A stretch of 64,000 nt of DNA from Halalkalibacter oceani (GCF_023715705.1 NZ_JAMBOS010000007.1:62001-126000); one strand, 5' to 3'. Shown: positions 36,038 through 45,895, numbered from the stretch's first letter. Notes: generated by a model not told the origin, from the letters alone. Numbers and translations are program-made.

Positions 36038-36358
36038 GCGATTACTCCTATCTCATACAACTAAGATTATCAATAGATTATCGATAATCTATTTTTACAG
36101 TACATAACCTTTCCCTGTTTGTCTATGATCAATTTCAAAAAAATCGAAAAACTGAGCTTTTTAGACTGGTAGCTGCACACCAACGACTTGTTCCATTGGC
36201 ACAGAGCTCCGCCTTTCCTCCCCATACTCTTTACCCCTTTTCTTAAAAATAGAGAATTTTCCGATCATTTATCTATACTTTTTCCTATGTCATCTCGGTA
36301 AAATCAATTTTATAATAAAAAAAGAGTAAATCTTTCCAGTGAGAGAGGAGGGTAGCCG
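36038..36358. other. divergent intergenic region between gntR and the LXG gene
   Basis: It holds the GntR palindrome and, at 36288-36316, a weak plus-strand promoter (TGTCAT, 17 bases, TATAAT) for the LXG gene. No small helper genes of the DUF5082/DUF5344 kind are found here. Confidence 0.55.
36072..36093 (-). promoter_or_regulatory. 22-bp perfect palindrome, putative GntR operator
   Basis: AATAGATTATC mirrored by GATAATCTATT with no spacer. It sits 35 bases upstream of the GntR start. Confidence 0.75.
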
Positions 36359-37729
36359 ATGAAAACATTGGTCGTCAGCTCGCTGCATCATGATCTCCAA
36401 TCCCTGCAGACCAAGCTACACGAACAAGCCGGACAAATGGCCAGGCTTGAGGCAGAACTTTCAGCTTTTATTAGCATCGATTCTTTTGAAGGCGAAGGTG
36501 GAGGAGCAATCCGCAACTTCTTTCAGGAATGCCACCTGCCGTTTTTACGTTTTTTTCAGCATTTCCTCTTAGACTACCAGCGGACGATCCAACAGATGAT
36601 AAACTCCCTTGAGGCTTTGGAGCCCGCGCAAGAAGGGGTTATTCAGCAAAGCTACCTTGACCACAATATTCAAACCGGAATTGAACAGGCGAAAACAGTG
36701 ATCACTCAATTAACGGATTCGGCCAATCAGGCTATTCAGCAAGTGGGCGACATCCTCTTCCTGCCACGGATTCAGGACGAAGAGGCGTTGCACCATCTCG
36801 AACGGGCACGACAGGAAGCGGATGAAACGGTCGAGAAGCTGCTGACATTCGACCATCGGCAAACATCGGCCCTGACGAATGTGGCGGCTGATCTCCAACT
36901 GATGAAGCAGTATGTGACTGATGTGGAAAGAATGTTTCAATTTGGCAGGCTGACGGTCAATACGTTCCATCCGGGCCAATTGACGTTTCAGGCCTCTCAC
37001 ATTAATCTTAGAACCGAACTGTTTCAGAAACAGTCTTCCTTTCTGGCTTTGGCTGGTCATGATCCTTTCCGGTATCCGCCAATCGGCTTTCCCAACTGGT
37101 TCAATCCAACATTGCAGCCTTATGGCAGCCTGACCTTTGGCACGGTGCCTCTCGCTCATTCCGCGCACAACGTGCAGCAAGTATCGAACACCGACGATGC
37201 GCAGTATGAAATCGATACTCCTTCCGGCTGGGCGGAAGCGGGGTCGTTCGTCCTCGACTTCATCCCGATTGTCGGCAATATTAAGGCCGGTGTGGAGGCG
37301 GGAAGCGGCAGTGATCCAATTACAGGGCGTGAGCTGGAAGGCTGGGAACAGGGCTTGGCCGGTGCCTCCATTCTGTTAGGCGGCTTCGGAAAACTTTTCT
37401 CGCGTGGTACGAGAGCGGTGACGAAGCTTGGATCGAATGTGCCAATCCGCTATGATGACCGCGTAATCAGAAGAATGAGAGAGGATGGCGGCACGCATCA
37501 TAACTTCCCTACTTCTTTTGATCAGACGATTCTTTCAAAGAAACCGGCCGTAAAACGGGCGGACGGACGCGAGGAATTTTTAAATACGGGCTCAATTAAC
37601 GGACAGCCGGGCGTCTACCATATTACAATAAAAGATGATGTCATTACGCACCGTTCCTTCATTCCGGAAAGTGACTGGCAGCGTTACTCCAACCGCTGGG
37701 GCTTACCGTCGATAAATGACATTAATTAG
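36359..37729 (+). CDS. LXG-domain polymorphic toxin (type VII-secreted type)
   Basis: A 456-residue protein. An N-terminal LXG domain (about 1-200) shows the typical FEGEGGGAIRNFFQECHLPFLRFFQ and SYLDHNI...A stretches. A pre-toxin TG linker follows (about 290-345, AGSFVLDFIPIVGNIKAGVEA), then a 100-residue C-terminal domain with HHNFPTSFDQTIL, NGQPGVYHITIKDD and ITHRSFIP. LXG proteins are effectors secreted by the Firmicutes type VII system against competitors. The toxic activity of this C-terminal domain is not recognised. ATG at 36359 after GAGAGGAGGG. Followed at 24 bases by a putative immunity gene. Confidence 0.87.
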   Translation: MKTLVVSSLHHDLQSLQTKLHEQAGQMARLEAELSAFISIDSFEGEGGGAIRNFFQECHLPFLRFFQHFLLDYQRTIQQMINSLEALEPAQEGVIQQSYLDHNIQTGIEQAKTVITQLTDSANQAIQQVGDILFLPRIQDEEALHHLERARQEADETVEKLLTFDHRQTSALTNVAADLQLMKQYVTDVERMFQFGRLTVNTFHPGQLTFQASHINLRTELFQKQSSFLALAGHDPFRYPPIGFPNWFNPTLQPYGSLTFGTVPLAHSAHNVQQVSNTDDAQYEIDTPSGWAEAGSFVLDFIPIVGNIKAGVEAGSGSDPITGRELEGWEQGLAGASILLGGFGKLFSRGTRAVTKLGSNVPIRYDDRVIRRMREDGGTHHNFPTSFDQTILSKKPAVKRADGREEFLNTGSINGQPGVYHITIKDDVITHRSFIPESDWQRYSNRWGLPSINDIN

Positions 37730-37753
37730 CACTTATTGAAGGAGGAGAAGCAC

Positions 37754-38410
37754 TTGAAGCAACTGCACTATCAAACAGAGGGCGAGCTGACAGACGAACG
37801 TCTCAGACTTACTTACGGCTCCCAACTGATATTTGACGGATACACCGATGATTTGGTCACCTCCGCCTCAGGCGATCTGCAGTTGAAACTGAACTTTGGC
37901 ACGAAGGAGACTACCAGAGTCAGCGCGCGAAAGCTCGGTGAACAGATTATCTGGATTCCAGAATTGCCTCTGTCTGCCAAAGATTCGTATACGACACTCC
38001 TGTTTAGCGAGCAGCAGTTCACTGAGCTGTGGACGGCTTTGCGCTATGATCCGGCAGCGGATCTCACCCTGATCCCTGCGATCAGCCCGGATGAACTAAA
38101 GCGGACCTGGCTGATTGCAGCCATAGCGGAGCCGCAGCTTTCCGACCTCGCCGCTCTTGCCCGCTCTGCAAAAGAACAGATTATCGCCTGCTCAGACGAG
38201 CTGGAAGAGCAGCAGCCATATTTTACGCAATTAATTGAAGAGGACTGGTCGAAGATGGATACGGGACGTCTCCAGGCAGTCGAAAGCGATTCGGACTGGA
38301 AAGATGGAACAGCTTACCTGAACGACGGGGGCGAATGGGTGCCGCTGAAAATCGACCTTGCTGGCAAGCGCTATCTTCATGTAGGGAATGGAATTTGTGT
38401 ACGTACATAA
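37754..38410 (+). CDS. putative immunity protein for the LXG toxin
   Basis: A 218-residue soluble protein of unknown family, without signal peptide or membrane helices. The first part is beta-rich (LRLTYGSQLIFDGY, LQLKLNFGTKE), the middle helical (SDLAALARSAKEQIIACSDELEEQQ), the end beta-rich. Acidic overall. TTG start at 37754 after GGAGGAG. Position directly behind an LXG toxin, on the same strand and before a transcription-ending hairpin, is the only reason for the immunity call. Confidence 0.65.
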   Translation: MKQLHYQTEGELTDERLRLTYGSQLIFDGYTDDLVTSASGDLQLKLNFGTKETTRVSARKLGEQIIWIPELPLSAKDSYTTLLFSEQQFTELWTALRYDPAADLTLIPAISPDELKRTWLIAAIAEPQLSDLAALARSAKEQIIACSDELEEQQPYFTQLIEEDWSKMDTGRLQAVESDSDWKDGTAYLNDGGEWVPLKIDLAGKRYLHVGNGICVRT

Positions 38411-38445
38411 ATACAGGTTCCCCATGGAACGCTGAAAGGTCAAAA

Positions 38446-38525
38446 GGGACCGGGCAAAAGGTAGAAAAAATACCTTTTGCCCGGTCCCTAAGCAATTCGC
38501 GGCAGCGCCACGGATTTGTGGCGTG
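38446..38525. repeat. dispersed hairpin repeat, copy C
   Basis: A perfect 18-bp stem (38446-38463 with 38471-38488; arms end GGGCAAAAGGTA / TACCTTTTGCCC) is followed by CTAAGCAATTCGCGG and a small CGCCAC/GTGGCG hairpin. The tail aligns with copy B at 52.7 kb. It lies between convergent genes. Confidence 0.75.
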
Positions 38526-38615
38526 CGGAGACAGTGTTAATAGGTCAAAAAGAGGACTATCCCGACCATGATGATCGGCGAAAATCCTCTTTTCTTCATC
38601 CCCCGGCAGACAGCT

Positions 38616-39239
38616 TTACTCTTCAGCAGACAGCGCCACCGTCTCTTGCATTAGCTTCCCTCTGACGGCAATTCGCTCCCGGCCGTCTCTTGTACAGGTG
38701 ATCAGCGTGATTTCCTTGCGGAATGGATGGTCCTCTAAAACGTCCACATACGTTGGTTCGATTACTTCTGTGGAAAATACCTGATACTTATACGTTCTCT
38801 CATTTGCATGCAATAAAATGGTATCCCCTTTATCTACTTCCGGCAAGCGGCTAAAATGACGTTCAGCCCGATAGCCTCGATGCCCGGCGATCGTAAAATT
38901 CCCTTCACCGGGCACCTGCTCTTTTTTTATTTGCGTGAGGGCCATCCTGAGGTTTTGCTCTGTTGTCTCAGGCAAAACAAGCTGTTCCAAGCCAATTACC
39001 GGGATTTCGAGTTTCATCACTTGTTCAAGCTCACTCTCGTTCATATTCTTACCCATTACATTCACTTCGACATGATCCTGACCCGGATCAGCAACGAGGG
39101 AGAGGGCTTCCTCCAAAGCCCTCACGTCCCGGCTGCTTTGCCATTCAAATGCAAAGGGAATCAGAGTCAGAATCGACCCAACCAGCAGCAACCAGACCCC
39201 AATGATCAACTTGAAATGTCCTCTACTCATCCAGCTCAC
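38616..39239 (-). CDS. sortase, class D-like
   Basis: A 207-residue membrane-anchored transpeptidase: an N-terminal membrane helix (about 10-30), then the sortase barrel with catalytic His in IAGHRGY, Cys in TLITCTRDGRERI, and the downstream Arg within that same stretch. It likely anchors the LPQTG adhesin encoded immediately upstream (9 bases apart, same strand). The TLITC motif and short form fit class D. Start is either the GTG at 39239 or the ATG three codons later. Confidence 0.9.
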   Translation of the reverse strand: MSWMSRGHFKLIIGVWLLLVGSILTLIPFAFEWQSSRDVRALEEALSLVADPGQDHVEVNVMGKNMNESELEQVMKLEIPVIGLEQLVLPETTEQNLRMALTQIKKEQVPGEGNFTIAGHRGYRAERHFSRLPEVDKGDTILLHANERTYKYQVFSTEVIEPTYVDVLEDHPFRKEITLITCTRDGRERIAVRGKLMQETVALSAEE

Positions 39240-39247
39240 TTAATCCT

Positions 39248-42200
39248 TTACTCAACTGACTTGAATCGGCGATGAAGCAGAATTCCGCCACCAAGCGTCA
39301 GGCAGATCAAGCCAAGAATCAGCATATAAAGGAATCTCTCTTCTCCTGTTTGTGGAAGCAACTGACCAGAATTCGGTCCTTTTTCAATAGATGGTCCCCG
39401 ATCATTTGGCGTGTTCCCTTGCCCACCGCCGTTCGGCTGCTCTTTATCTTCTTTATCGCCACCACCCGGATTATCTCCGGTTCCAGGACCAGGTTCCGGT
39501 TGATCTTCATCACCATTATCGCCTGGATCATCACTATGGTCAGGATCATCACCGTTACCATTATCCGGATCACCAGGATTATCACCATCACCGCCACCTG
39601 GTTCTTCCCCATCGTTATCACCTGGCTCTTCTCCATCGTTATCGCCAGGCTCTTCCGGATCTTCTTCTTCATTCTCGTCCGGATCCTCAGGCGGTCTTGG
39701 TCCTCCACCGCCGCCTCCACCAGAGCTGCGACGCTGATTTTCAACGAGAAGTTTAACGCTCTCCTGCTGATTTAATTCAATGGTGAATAAATGCGGCGTC
39801 TGATCAAGACGGTAGCCCGCTGGTGCCTTTGTTTCGACAAATTGATACGCACCAGGCCTCAGTTCATCGACAACGAGCTTTCCATCTTCATCTGTCGTTA
39901 ACCCCGTTTTCAATGCTACACCGTTTCGGTCCTGCAGCTCAAATTCCGCGCCGGCAAGCACGTTTCCATGATTTCTGCGATCAACCTTGATCAGTACAAC
40001 CGCACCCGGAATCAATTGATTTTCGGCTCTAACAATCAGCCGCTCTTCTTGCCCTTTCACAATCGTAAATTCAAACGGCTTATCAGGCAGTAGATAATGT
40101 TCGGCTGCTTTCGTTTCCACAAATTGATACGTTCCCGGCCGTAAGTCGTCAACCACCAGCCTGCCGTCCTGATCCGTCGTTAAGCCGGTCTGTAACGTCG
40201 TGCCCTGACTATCCTGAAGCTCAAACTCAACCTCCTCCAGAACCAGTGCCGGTTCGTCCTTGTCGACCTTTACAAGCTCAACCGCTCCCAGTATGATCGT
40301 ATTTTCCATTTGCAGTTTGAGCAGTTCAATCTGATTTTGCGTAATAGTAAACGAAATTGGAGTTGTGTCAATCTCATACCCAAATGGAGGAGTCACTTCA
40401 ACGAATTGATACTCTCCCGGTTCCAAATTGTGGCGCAAAATAACACCCTCTTCATTCGTCTCTATTTCCTCAAGAGTAACAAAATCATTTCCCTGCTTTT
40501 TCTTCAGCTCAAAAATAGCCCCTGACAGTCGCTCCTGTGTATCTTTATCTAGCTTTTCAAGCTGAACCGCACGCTTCAGTTTCTGATTTTCAACTTTGAC
40601 CGAATTGTTCCCATCAATCTTCACTGGCAGCGTATCCGCGATACCGACAACATATCCTTCCGGAGCTCTCGTCTCCTTCAGCAAGTAGTCGTCAAACAAC
40701 AGGTTCTCAAATGTAACCTTCCCGTCAGCTCCGGTTTCCAACGTTCTGATAGCAATGGTTCCCGAACTGTCATAGAGCGTAAAACGAGCGCCCGCTAACG
40801 GTTCATCTGTTCCGGCAGCGACCTTCGTCACTTCAAGGCTTCCTGTTTCACCGCTCCCCGTTCCGGATCCATCCGTGAATCTGACAATAATCGTTTCATT
40901 CGATTCTGTTTCTTCTATTGTAATATGCTCACCGGATAGAGTAGCTGTGTTCTTAACCTCTTTCCCGTCAGTGGCGCTAATAAAGGACTGATACTCCAAA
41001 ATATAGGCGCGGTCAACATCCTGACTGAAGCGAAGCTCAAAGTACTCCACGCTCTCATCCTCTAAAAATTCAAGCGTATAATCCTCGCCAAAATCTAACT
41101 CACCTGCTTTTGTGATATTTCCTCCTTCATCAACATTCGTTGCGTACAGCTTAAAGGAATCACGCATTAATATTTGATTTGCGCTAGGCCGATCGATTAA
41201 TTTGGCATTGGAAATATGAGACTGGCTGTAATTGATTTTCACTTGCCAATTAATGACCTTGCCATTTTGCGTTCCTGTTTTTCCGGTAAATTCGCCGCCA
41301 TGCTTAATGGAGAGCGAAGCATCAAGCTGTAAAGGATGATCGTTAGCACTTTGAACGAGCGCTCTATTATGATAACGATCCTTAATAAGCTGATCTGCTA
41401 AACTTGTTTTGTACGTGATCCAATATGGTGTTGTCAGCGTGTTGTTAAATGAGATTTCAAAGCCCGGTTCCCCGTTGGAATTTTCTACCTTTTTAATTGT
41501 ATAATCAGTCCCCAGATGTAACGATTCTCCGAGTCTCACCCCATCAGCGCCACCTGTCAACTCCATATGATAAACCTCAATCGAATCTTCAAGAAGTTGC
41601 TGATTGTCGAGGATGTAGTCTGTCACAACGACATTCTCTAACTCATTCAAGTTATAGTTCAAACCGACATTCCATGTAATTTCCTTTGTAACGGCATTAT
41701 AGGAGCCATTCTTAAAGCCATTGTTTTGTGTATACCGGTCCGGATTGAAGACAGCAGTCGCCTTTTGCGTTTTATCCACACCGGCAGTATCCTTCCAATT
41801 CAATGTGGCTTCATTGATGAAATTCTTGCTCCTGTCCTCTCTCCGATCATAATCAAAGCCGGTTGTATATGTTATCGTACGAGGTGTGCTGATCGTTCCT
41901 TGAAATTCAATCCTGAAGCCATCTTCAAACGAATGAAGTGTGTACTCACTTTCATCTAGTTCACGGTTGCCCTCTTTAATAACAAGTGTGTCTTCCATAA
42001 AAGGTAACCCTTTATTCGTAAATTCATCCGTCAGGACAACGTTTGTCATTTCATGAGAGTCTTTATTAAAGACGATCGTCCAATTCGTTGTCTTGTCTTT
42101 ATAATTAGCTGACCCGTTGCTCTTTTCGAGTATCTGCTGCCTGATTGGCTGTGAACCGGAAGATTCATGCTCACCGAATTCTATTTTATTTACGATTGTG

Positions 42201-44290
42201 CCATCATGATATACACGGTCTTTAGCTTTCGTTTGATAAATGATTTTATAGGCATGAGAAATATCCTGGTTAAATTGCAGGTCAAATCCATTCCCCGCCG
42301 GAATAACGGAATAGTTGGTAAACTCCGTCTGCGCGGCTTCACCGCCATCTTCATTAATCTCTACTTGATACACTTCAAAGGAGTCCCCCACCAGCAGATG
42401 ACTATCTGAAAACAGATCGGTCAGCTTTGCCTCAGCCTGTGGGATCGACTTCTCGTTATAGTTAAATTTGATTTCCCACGTAATCAGCTGATTAGGACCA
42501 TCATAACGGACGGCCCGCTTTTCAAGTGGCTTGCCCCGCCGGGTTTCCACTTTCGCCGAAGCTTCCTGATCAGTAATATTGTCACCCTTTAAAAACGCTT
42601 TATTTTCATACGAGGTGGCATCTTCAATAATGACGTCCGTCTTAAAGATAACCCGGTAAGCTGTGGAAATATCGCCAAAGTTGAGCGGAAATGTTCCATC
42701 TCCCATTGCTACCTGATTGCCTTGGACAGCGCTGCCATCAAGCTGCATATTCAGCTCATACACTTCGATTGACCCTGGCTGAAATGCCTGGCCTTCTTCA
42801 ATCGGATCTTCCAGAACCGCCCCTTCAATGGCCTGCAGCGACTTATTCAAATCAATCGTCCAGGTGATTTCCTTCGCATTGTAGCCTTTATCCGGTGTGC
42901 CACGCTTTTCCAGCGTACTGCCCGGCTTCGGCTTAAAATGAACAGGAATAGTTGCGATCACTTCATCTCTAATTTCAAAAACAATTTCCTGGATAATATC
43001 TCCTACAAGATCTTCACGAAACGCTGTCCGGAAATTTAGCGTCCCCATAATATTGGAAAGCTGCTCGATCGTTTCATTGAAGGTCATTGTTACCTTTCGA
43101 TCCATACCCAGCTCAAACGTACCCATGTTGGTCGATCCAAAGGTCAGCTCGCCATTTACCGGATTGTAGACTTCAAAAGCGTCCGGCAAATAAAAAGTAA
43201 AGGTCGAACCGGCTTTATAGCCATGACCGTTCTCCAGTTTCCAGTTGAGATGAATGTCAACGATCTCCCCGAGGGAAGGTTGGTTGTCAGGACCGAATTC
43301 GTTGCCATCCTCATCCTTTAATAGAATGCTCGTAATGATATTTTCTTTAATGACAGAGGGATCATTCTCCTCAAGAAATTCGTCTAGCAGACTTTCTTCT
43401 TCCTCAATGACGTCAGCCGCGTCTTCTTCCATTTGCTCCTGATCTGTTTCCTCCTCCAGACCTTCTTCTGTTCCCGCTTCTGAGTCATCCCCTGATTCTG
43501 TTTCCTGACCGGAATCATTTGGACTGTCTGCGTCCGGTTCAGCCGGATCCGTTCCCTCTTCATCATTGCCGTCCTCCGCGGCAGGATTTTCTTCCTTGGC
43601 TCCGTCGTCAGAATCAGTTCCTTCTTCTGCTCCGTCCTCAGAATGAGCATCCTGATCGGTTCCTTCTTCCGCTCCGCCCTCTGAATGAGAGCCTTCTTGT
43701 GCACCTTCCTCGGTTTCTGTTTCAGAGGCAGGCGTCTCTTGCTCATCCTGTTCGGCAGGCCCTTCGGCCTCTGCGGCTTTTAGACTGTTGGCAAAAGCGA
43801 CCGTACTCGAAAAAGTCTTTCCACCGGCGGAAATGCTCAGTTGCATGTGATCGCGATCCCGGATCATCCCCTGATTGAATCCAGCCTTGATCGTAAATTC
43901 GCCTTTCCCCTCCACCGCACTGCCGTTGTCAGAAATAGAGGCTGTAATCACTCCATTGGCGGCGCGATACGTCCCGGCATTTGTGCCGCCTGCTCCGGTT
44001 AATATACCTTGTTGTTCTTGTGAAATCGTTAATTCCTTAGGCAATGTAATCGAATATGTTTCGCCCGTGACGTGCTGACTACGTTCCCAGCCAATATGTA
44101 CATTGACCAAAGAGTCCTTCTCCACTGCCGTACTCGCATCCAATCGTTTGCCGTTTCCATCAGTCAGCACAACATTTGTGAAAAGCGATTGTGGTGAAGC
44201 CTTCGCACTAGGTAATATTCCCATATTTATCGTCAGTGTCTGAATGACAAACAACAACACAAAAGCGGCTAACCCAATTTTTCTACCCAA
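39248..44290 (-). CDS. giant LPXTG wall-anchored adhesin with SpaA/Cna-B repeats
   Basis: A 1680-residue surface protein. In order: signal peptide (1-31); an Ig-like adhesion domain (32-175); an acidic Glu/Asp/Gly/Ser low-complexity arm with short repeats (about 185-310); a run of collagen-binding or agglutinin-type Ig-like domains (about 310-1150), each holding a variant of the phrase W.I.-N(Y/K); four SpaA/Cna-B-like domains (about 1150-1525, repeating LVVDDLRPGTYQFVETKA); a Pro/Asp/Gly wall-spanning region; and LPQTG at 1645-1649 with a hydrophobic helix and RRFK tail. TTG start after AAGGAGG. Probably attached to peptidoglycan by the adjacent sortase. Confidence 0.9.
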   Translation of the reverse strand: MGRKIGLAAFVLLFVIQTLTINMGILPSAKASPQSLFTNVVLTDGNGKRLDASTAVEKDSLVNVHIGWERSQHVTGETYSITLPKELTISQEQQGILTGAGGTNAGTYRAANGVITASISDNGSAVEGKGEFTIKAGFNQGMIRDRDHMQLSISAGGKTFSSTVAFANSLKAAEAEGPAEQDEQETPASETETEEGAQEGSHSEGGAEEGTDQDAHSEDGAEEGTDSDDGAKEENPAAEDGNDEEGTDPAEPDADSPNDSGQETESGDDSEAGTEEGLEEETDQEQMEEDAADVIEEEESLLDEFLEENDPSVIKENIITSILLKDEDGNEFGPDNQPSLGEIVDIHLNWKLENGHGYKAGSTFTFYLPDAFEVYNPVNGELTFGSTNMGTFELGMDRKVTMTFNETIEQLSNIMGTLNFRTAFREDLVGDIIQEIVFEIRDEVIATIPVHFKPKPGSTLEKRGTPDKGYNAKEITWTIDLNKSLQAIEGAVLEDPIEEGQAFQPGSIEVYELNMQLDGSAVQGNQVAMGDGTFPLNFGDISTAYRVIFKTDVIIEDATSYENKAFLKGDNITDQEASAKVETRRGKPLEKRAVRYDGPNQLITWEIKFNYNEKSIPQAEAKLTDLFSDSHLLVGDSFEVYQVEINEDGGEAAQTEFTNYSVIPAGNGFDLQFNQDISHAYKIIYQTKAKDRVYHDGTIVNKIEFGEHESSGSQPIRQQILEKSNGSANYKDKTTNWTIVFNKDSHEMTNVVLTDEFTNKGLPFMEDTLVIKEGNRELDESEYTLHSFEDGFRIEFQGTISTPRTITYTTGFDYDRREDRSKNFINEATLNWKDTAGVDKTQKATAVFNPDRYTQNNGFKNGSYNAVTKEITWNVGLNYNLNELENVVVTDYILDNQQLLEDSIEVYHMELTGGADGVRLGESLHLGTDYTIKKVENSNGEPGFEISFNNTLTTPYWITYKTSLADQLIKDRYHNRALVQSANDHPLQLDASLSIKHGGEFTGKTGTQNGKVINWQVKINYSQSHISNAKLIDRPSANQILMRDSFKLYATNVDEGGNITKAGELDFGEDYTLEFLEDESVEYFELRFSQDVDRAYILEYQSFISATDGKEVKNTATLSGEHITIEETESNETIIVRFTDGSGTGSGETGSLEVTKVAAGTDEPLAGARFTLYDSSGTIAIRTLETGADGKVTFENLLFDDYLLKETRAPEGYVVGIADTLPVKIDGNNSVKVENQKLKRAVQLEKLDKDTQERLSGAIFELKKKQGNDFVTLEEIETNEEGVILRHNLEPGEYQFVEVTPPFGYEIDTTPISFTITQNQIELLKLQMENTIILGAVELVKVDKDEPALVLEEVEFELQDSQGTTLQTGLTTDQDGRLVVDDLRPGTYQFVETKAAEHYLLPDKPFEFTIVKGQEERLIVRAENQLIPGAVVLIKVDRRNHGNVLAGAEFELQDRNGVALKTGLTTDEDGKLVVDELRPGAYQFVETKAPAGYRLDQTPHLFTIELNQQESVKLLVENQRRSSGGGGGGGPRPPEDPDENEEEDPEEPGDNDGEEPGDNDGEEPGGGDGDNPGDPDNGNGDDPDHSDDPGDNGDEDQPEPGPGTGDNPGGGDKEDKEQPNGGGQGNTPNDRGPSIEKGPNSGQLLPQTGEERFLYMLILGLICLTLGGGILLHRRFKSVE

Positions 44291-44578
44291 CTGCAGCTTC
44301 CTCCTTGCCTTCTATTTATTAAGCCTGATCCGGCCTTTACTGTGTCATGATAAGCAAACACTCTTATGCATCTCTTTACCTTTTCTTATAAAACACTTAT
44401 ACAATTCAACTTACGATGGAAATGTTATTAATATTCGGACCTTTAGTACCGTGTCCATATGACTATTTACTTGTTATAGTGATATAATCGCTTTCAATCG
44501 ACAAACATTGAATGGAGGTTATAGTAAATTACTTGTAATATAGAGATTAAAATTATCCAGGAAGAAGGAGGGAATGTT

Positions 44579-45709
44579 ATGATTCGAGCAATAATTGTTG
44601 AGGATGAAGAACTATCTCGCCAAAGATTGGTTCGGAATTTAGAAGAGTTAGAGGTTAATGTAGTAGCTTCATTTTCAAGTGGTCAGACGATGATCAAGGA
44701 ATTGGCCATGCTTGATTTCGATGTCGCCTTTTTAGATATTGAAATGCCAATGATAAGCGGATTAGAATTATCTTCCCACATACAGAAATGGAAGCCCGCC
44801 GTTCAAATCGTGTTTGTTACCGGCTACACAGATTATGCTGTAGCCGCTTTTGAACAAGAAACGGTTGACTACATACTAAAACCAATCCTGCGAACCCGAC
44901 TGGAGAAAACGCTAAAAAGAGTGGAAAAAAAGCTGCAACATACGAAGGGCGCCTCCCTCCCTACCAAGGTAGAGAAAAACGCGCCCTTACAAATCACATG
45001 CTTTAATCATTTTTCAGTAAAAATTTACAATACACCGGTCAAATGGAAAACCTTGAAGGTCAAGGAGCTGTTCGCCTATTTGTTTATGCATCACAATACG
45101 CCGGTACACCGGGATACAATTATTGACCAGCTATGGAGCGACCATGATTACCGCAAGGCGAAAATCCAGCTTCATACCTCTCTGACCTATTTAAGAAAAT
45201 TACTGGCGACGATTGGAGAAGAAGAAAGTATCACGTTTTCAAGTCAGTACTATCAGCTATCGCTTCATGATTATCACTGCGATGTCGATACTTTTGAACA
45301 CTTACTCGAAGCCTATCACACAGTCAATACAGAGACGATTCATGCGATACAGGAGACGCTTGAGCTATACACCGGGGGCTATCTTGAACAAGATGGATAT
45401 GAATGGGCACATGCAAAAGCAAGTTATTTACATGAGCTGATGATCATTCAGCTTGAGAGGCTGGCTAAGTATTACGAGGATGCTGGATTACCCTCCTCTC
45501 AGCTCAAGTATCTGCATTGGCTGCAAAGACTGAATCCATACGCAGAACACGTCGTGCAAAAGTTAATGCTTGCTTATACGAAGGCCGGCTCTCGGGCGAA
45601 GGCGCTCCAGGTGTATGATCACTTTAAAACCACGATGCTTAACGACATTGGTCTGGAGCCGGAGGAAAAAACGAGAAAGCTGTATGAGCTTATTCATCAT
45701 GATCTATAG
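44579..45709 (+). CDS. response regulator with BTAD output domain (SARP-like)
   Basis: A 376-residue regulator. The receiver domain (1-120) has acidic pocket VEDEE, phospho-acceptor Asp53 in VAFLDIEMP, and the Lys in DYILKP. A winged-helix DNA-binding domain (about 145-225, WKTLKVKELFAYLF, HRDTIIDQLW) and a bacterial transcriptional activation domain of TPR type (about 240-375) follow. No partner histidine kinase is adjacent. It is divergent from the adhesin-sortase pair, whose expression it may control (inference). ATG at 44579 after AAGAAGGAGGG. Confidence 0.88.
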   Translation: MIRAIIVEDEELSRQRLVRNLEELEVNVVASFSSGQTMIKELAMLDFDVAFLDIEMPMISGLELSSHIQKWKPAVQIVFVTGYTDYAVAAFEQETVDYILKPILRTRLEKTLKRVEKKLQHTKGASLPTKVEKNAPLQITCFNHFSVKIYNTPVKWKTLKVKELFAYLFMHHNTPVHRDTIIDQLWSDHDYRKAKIQLHTSLTYLRKLLATIGEEESITFSSQYYQLSLHDYHCDVDTFEHLLEAYHTVNTETIHAIQETLELYTGGYLEQDGYEWAHAKASYLHELMIIQLERLAKYYEDAGLPSSQLKYLHWLQRLNPYAEHVVQKLMLAYTKAGSRAKALQVYDHFKTTMLNDIGLEPEEKTRKLYELIHHDL

Positions 45710-45844
45710 ACCTGTTCATTTTTTTAAAGAGGGCGTGTTATAAGGGCATCGTTTATCTACATAAGGGCTCCTGTTGAAATAACATATCAAGCGTAATCCT
45801 TATTTCTCCTGTTTGTCGAAGCGACTCTCAGCTCCCATTTCATC

Positions 45845-45884
45845 AAAAAAAGCATCCCGTAAGACGCTTCGGTCCTGGGATGCT
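45845..45884 (-). terminator. terminator of the SLH-amidase gene
   Basis: AGCATCCC (45851-45858) pairs with GGGATGCT (45877-45884); on the minus strand a run of seven T follows. Confidence 0.85.
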
Positions 45885-45895
45885 GTTCAACTTTG

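Noticed and set aside
39400-39720. Short tandem repeats that could be mistaken for a CRISPR array
   Set aside because: They encode the Pro/Asp/Gly wall-spanning region of the adhesin; repeats are irregular and without spacers.
43519-43878. Open frames opposite the acidic arm of the adhesin
   Set aside because: Their Arg/Pro/Leu-rich sequence is the expected shadow of GAA/GAT-rich coding DNA.
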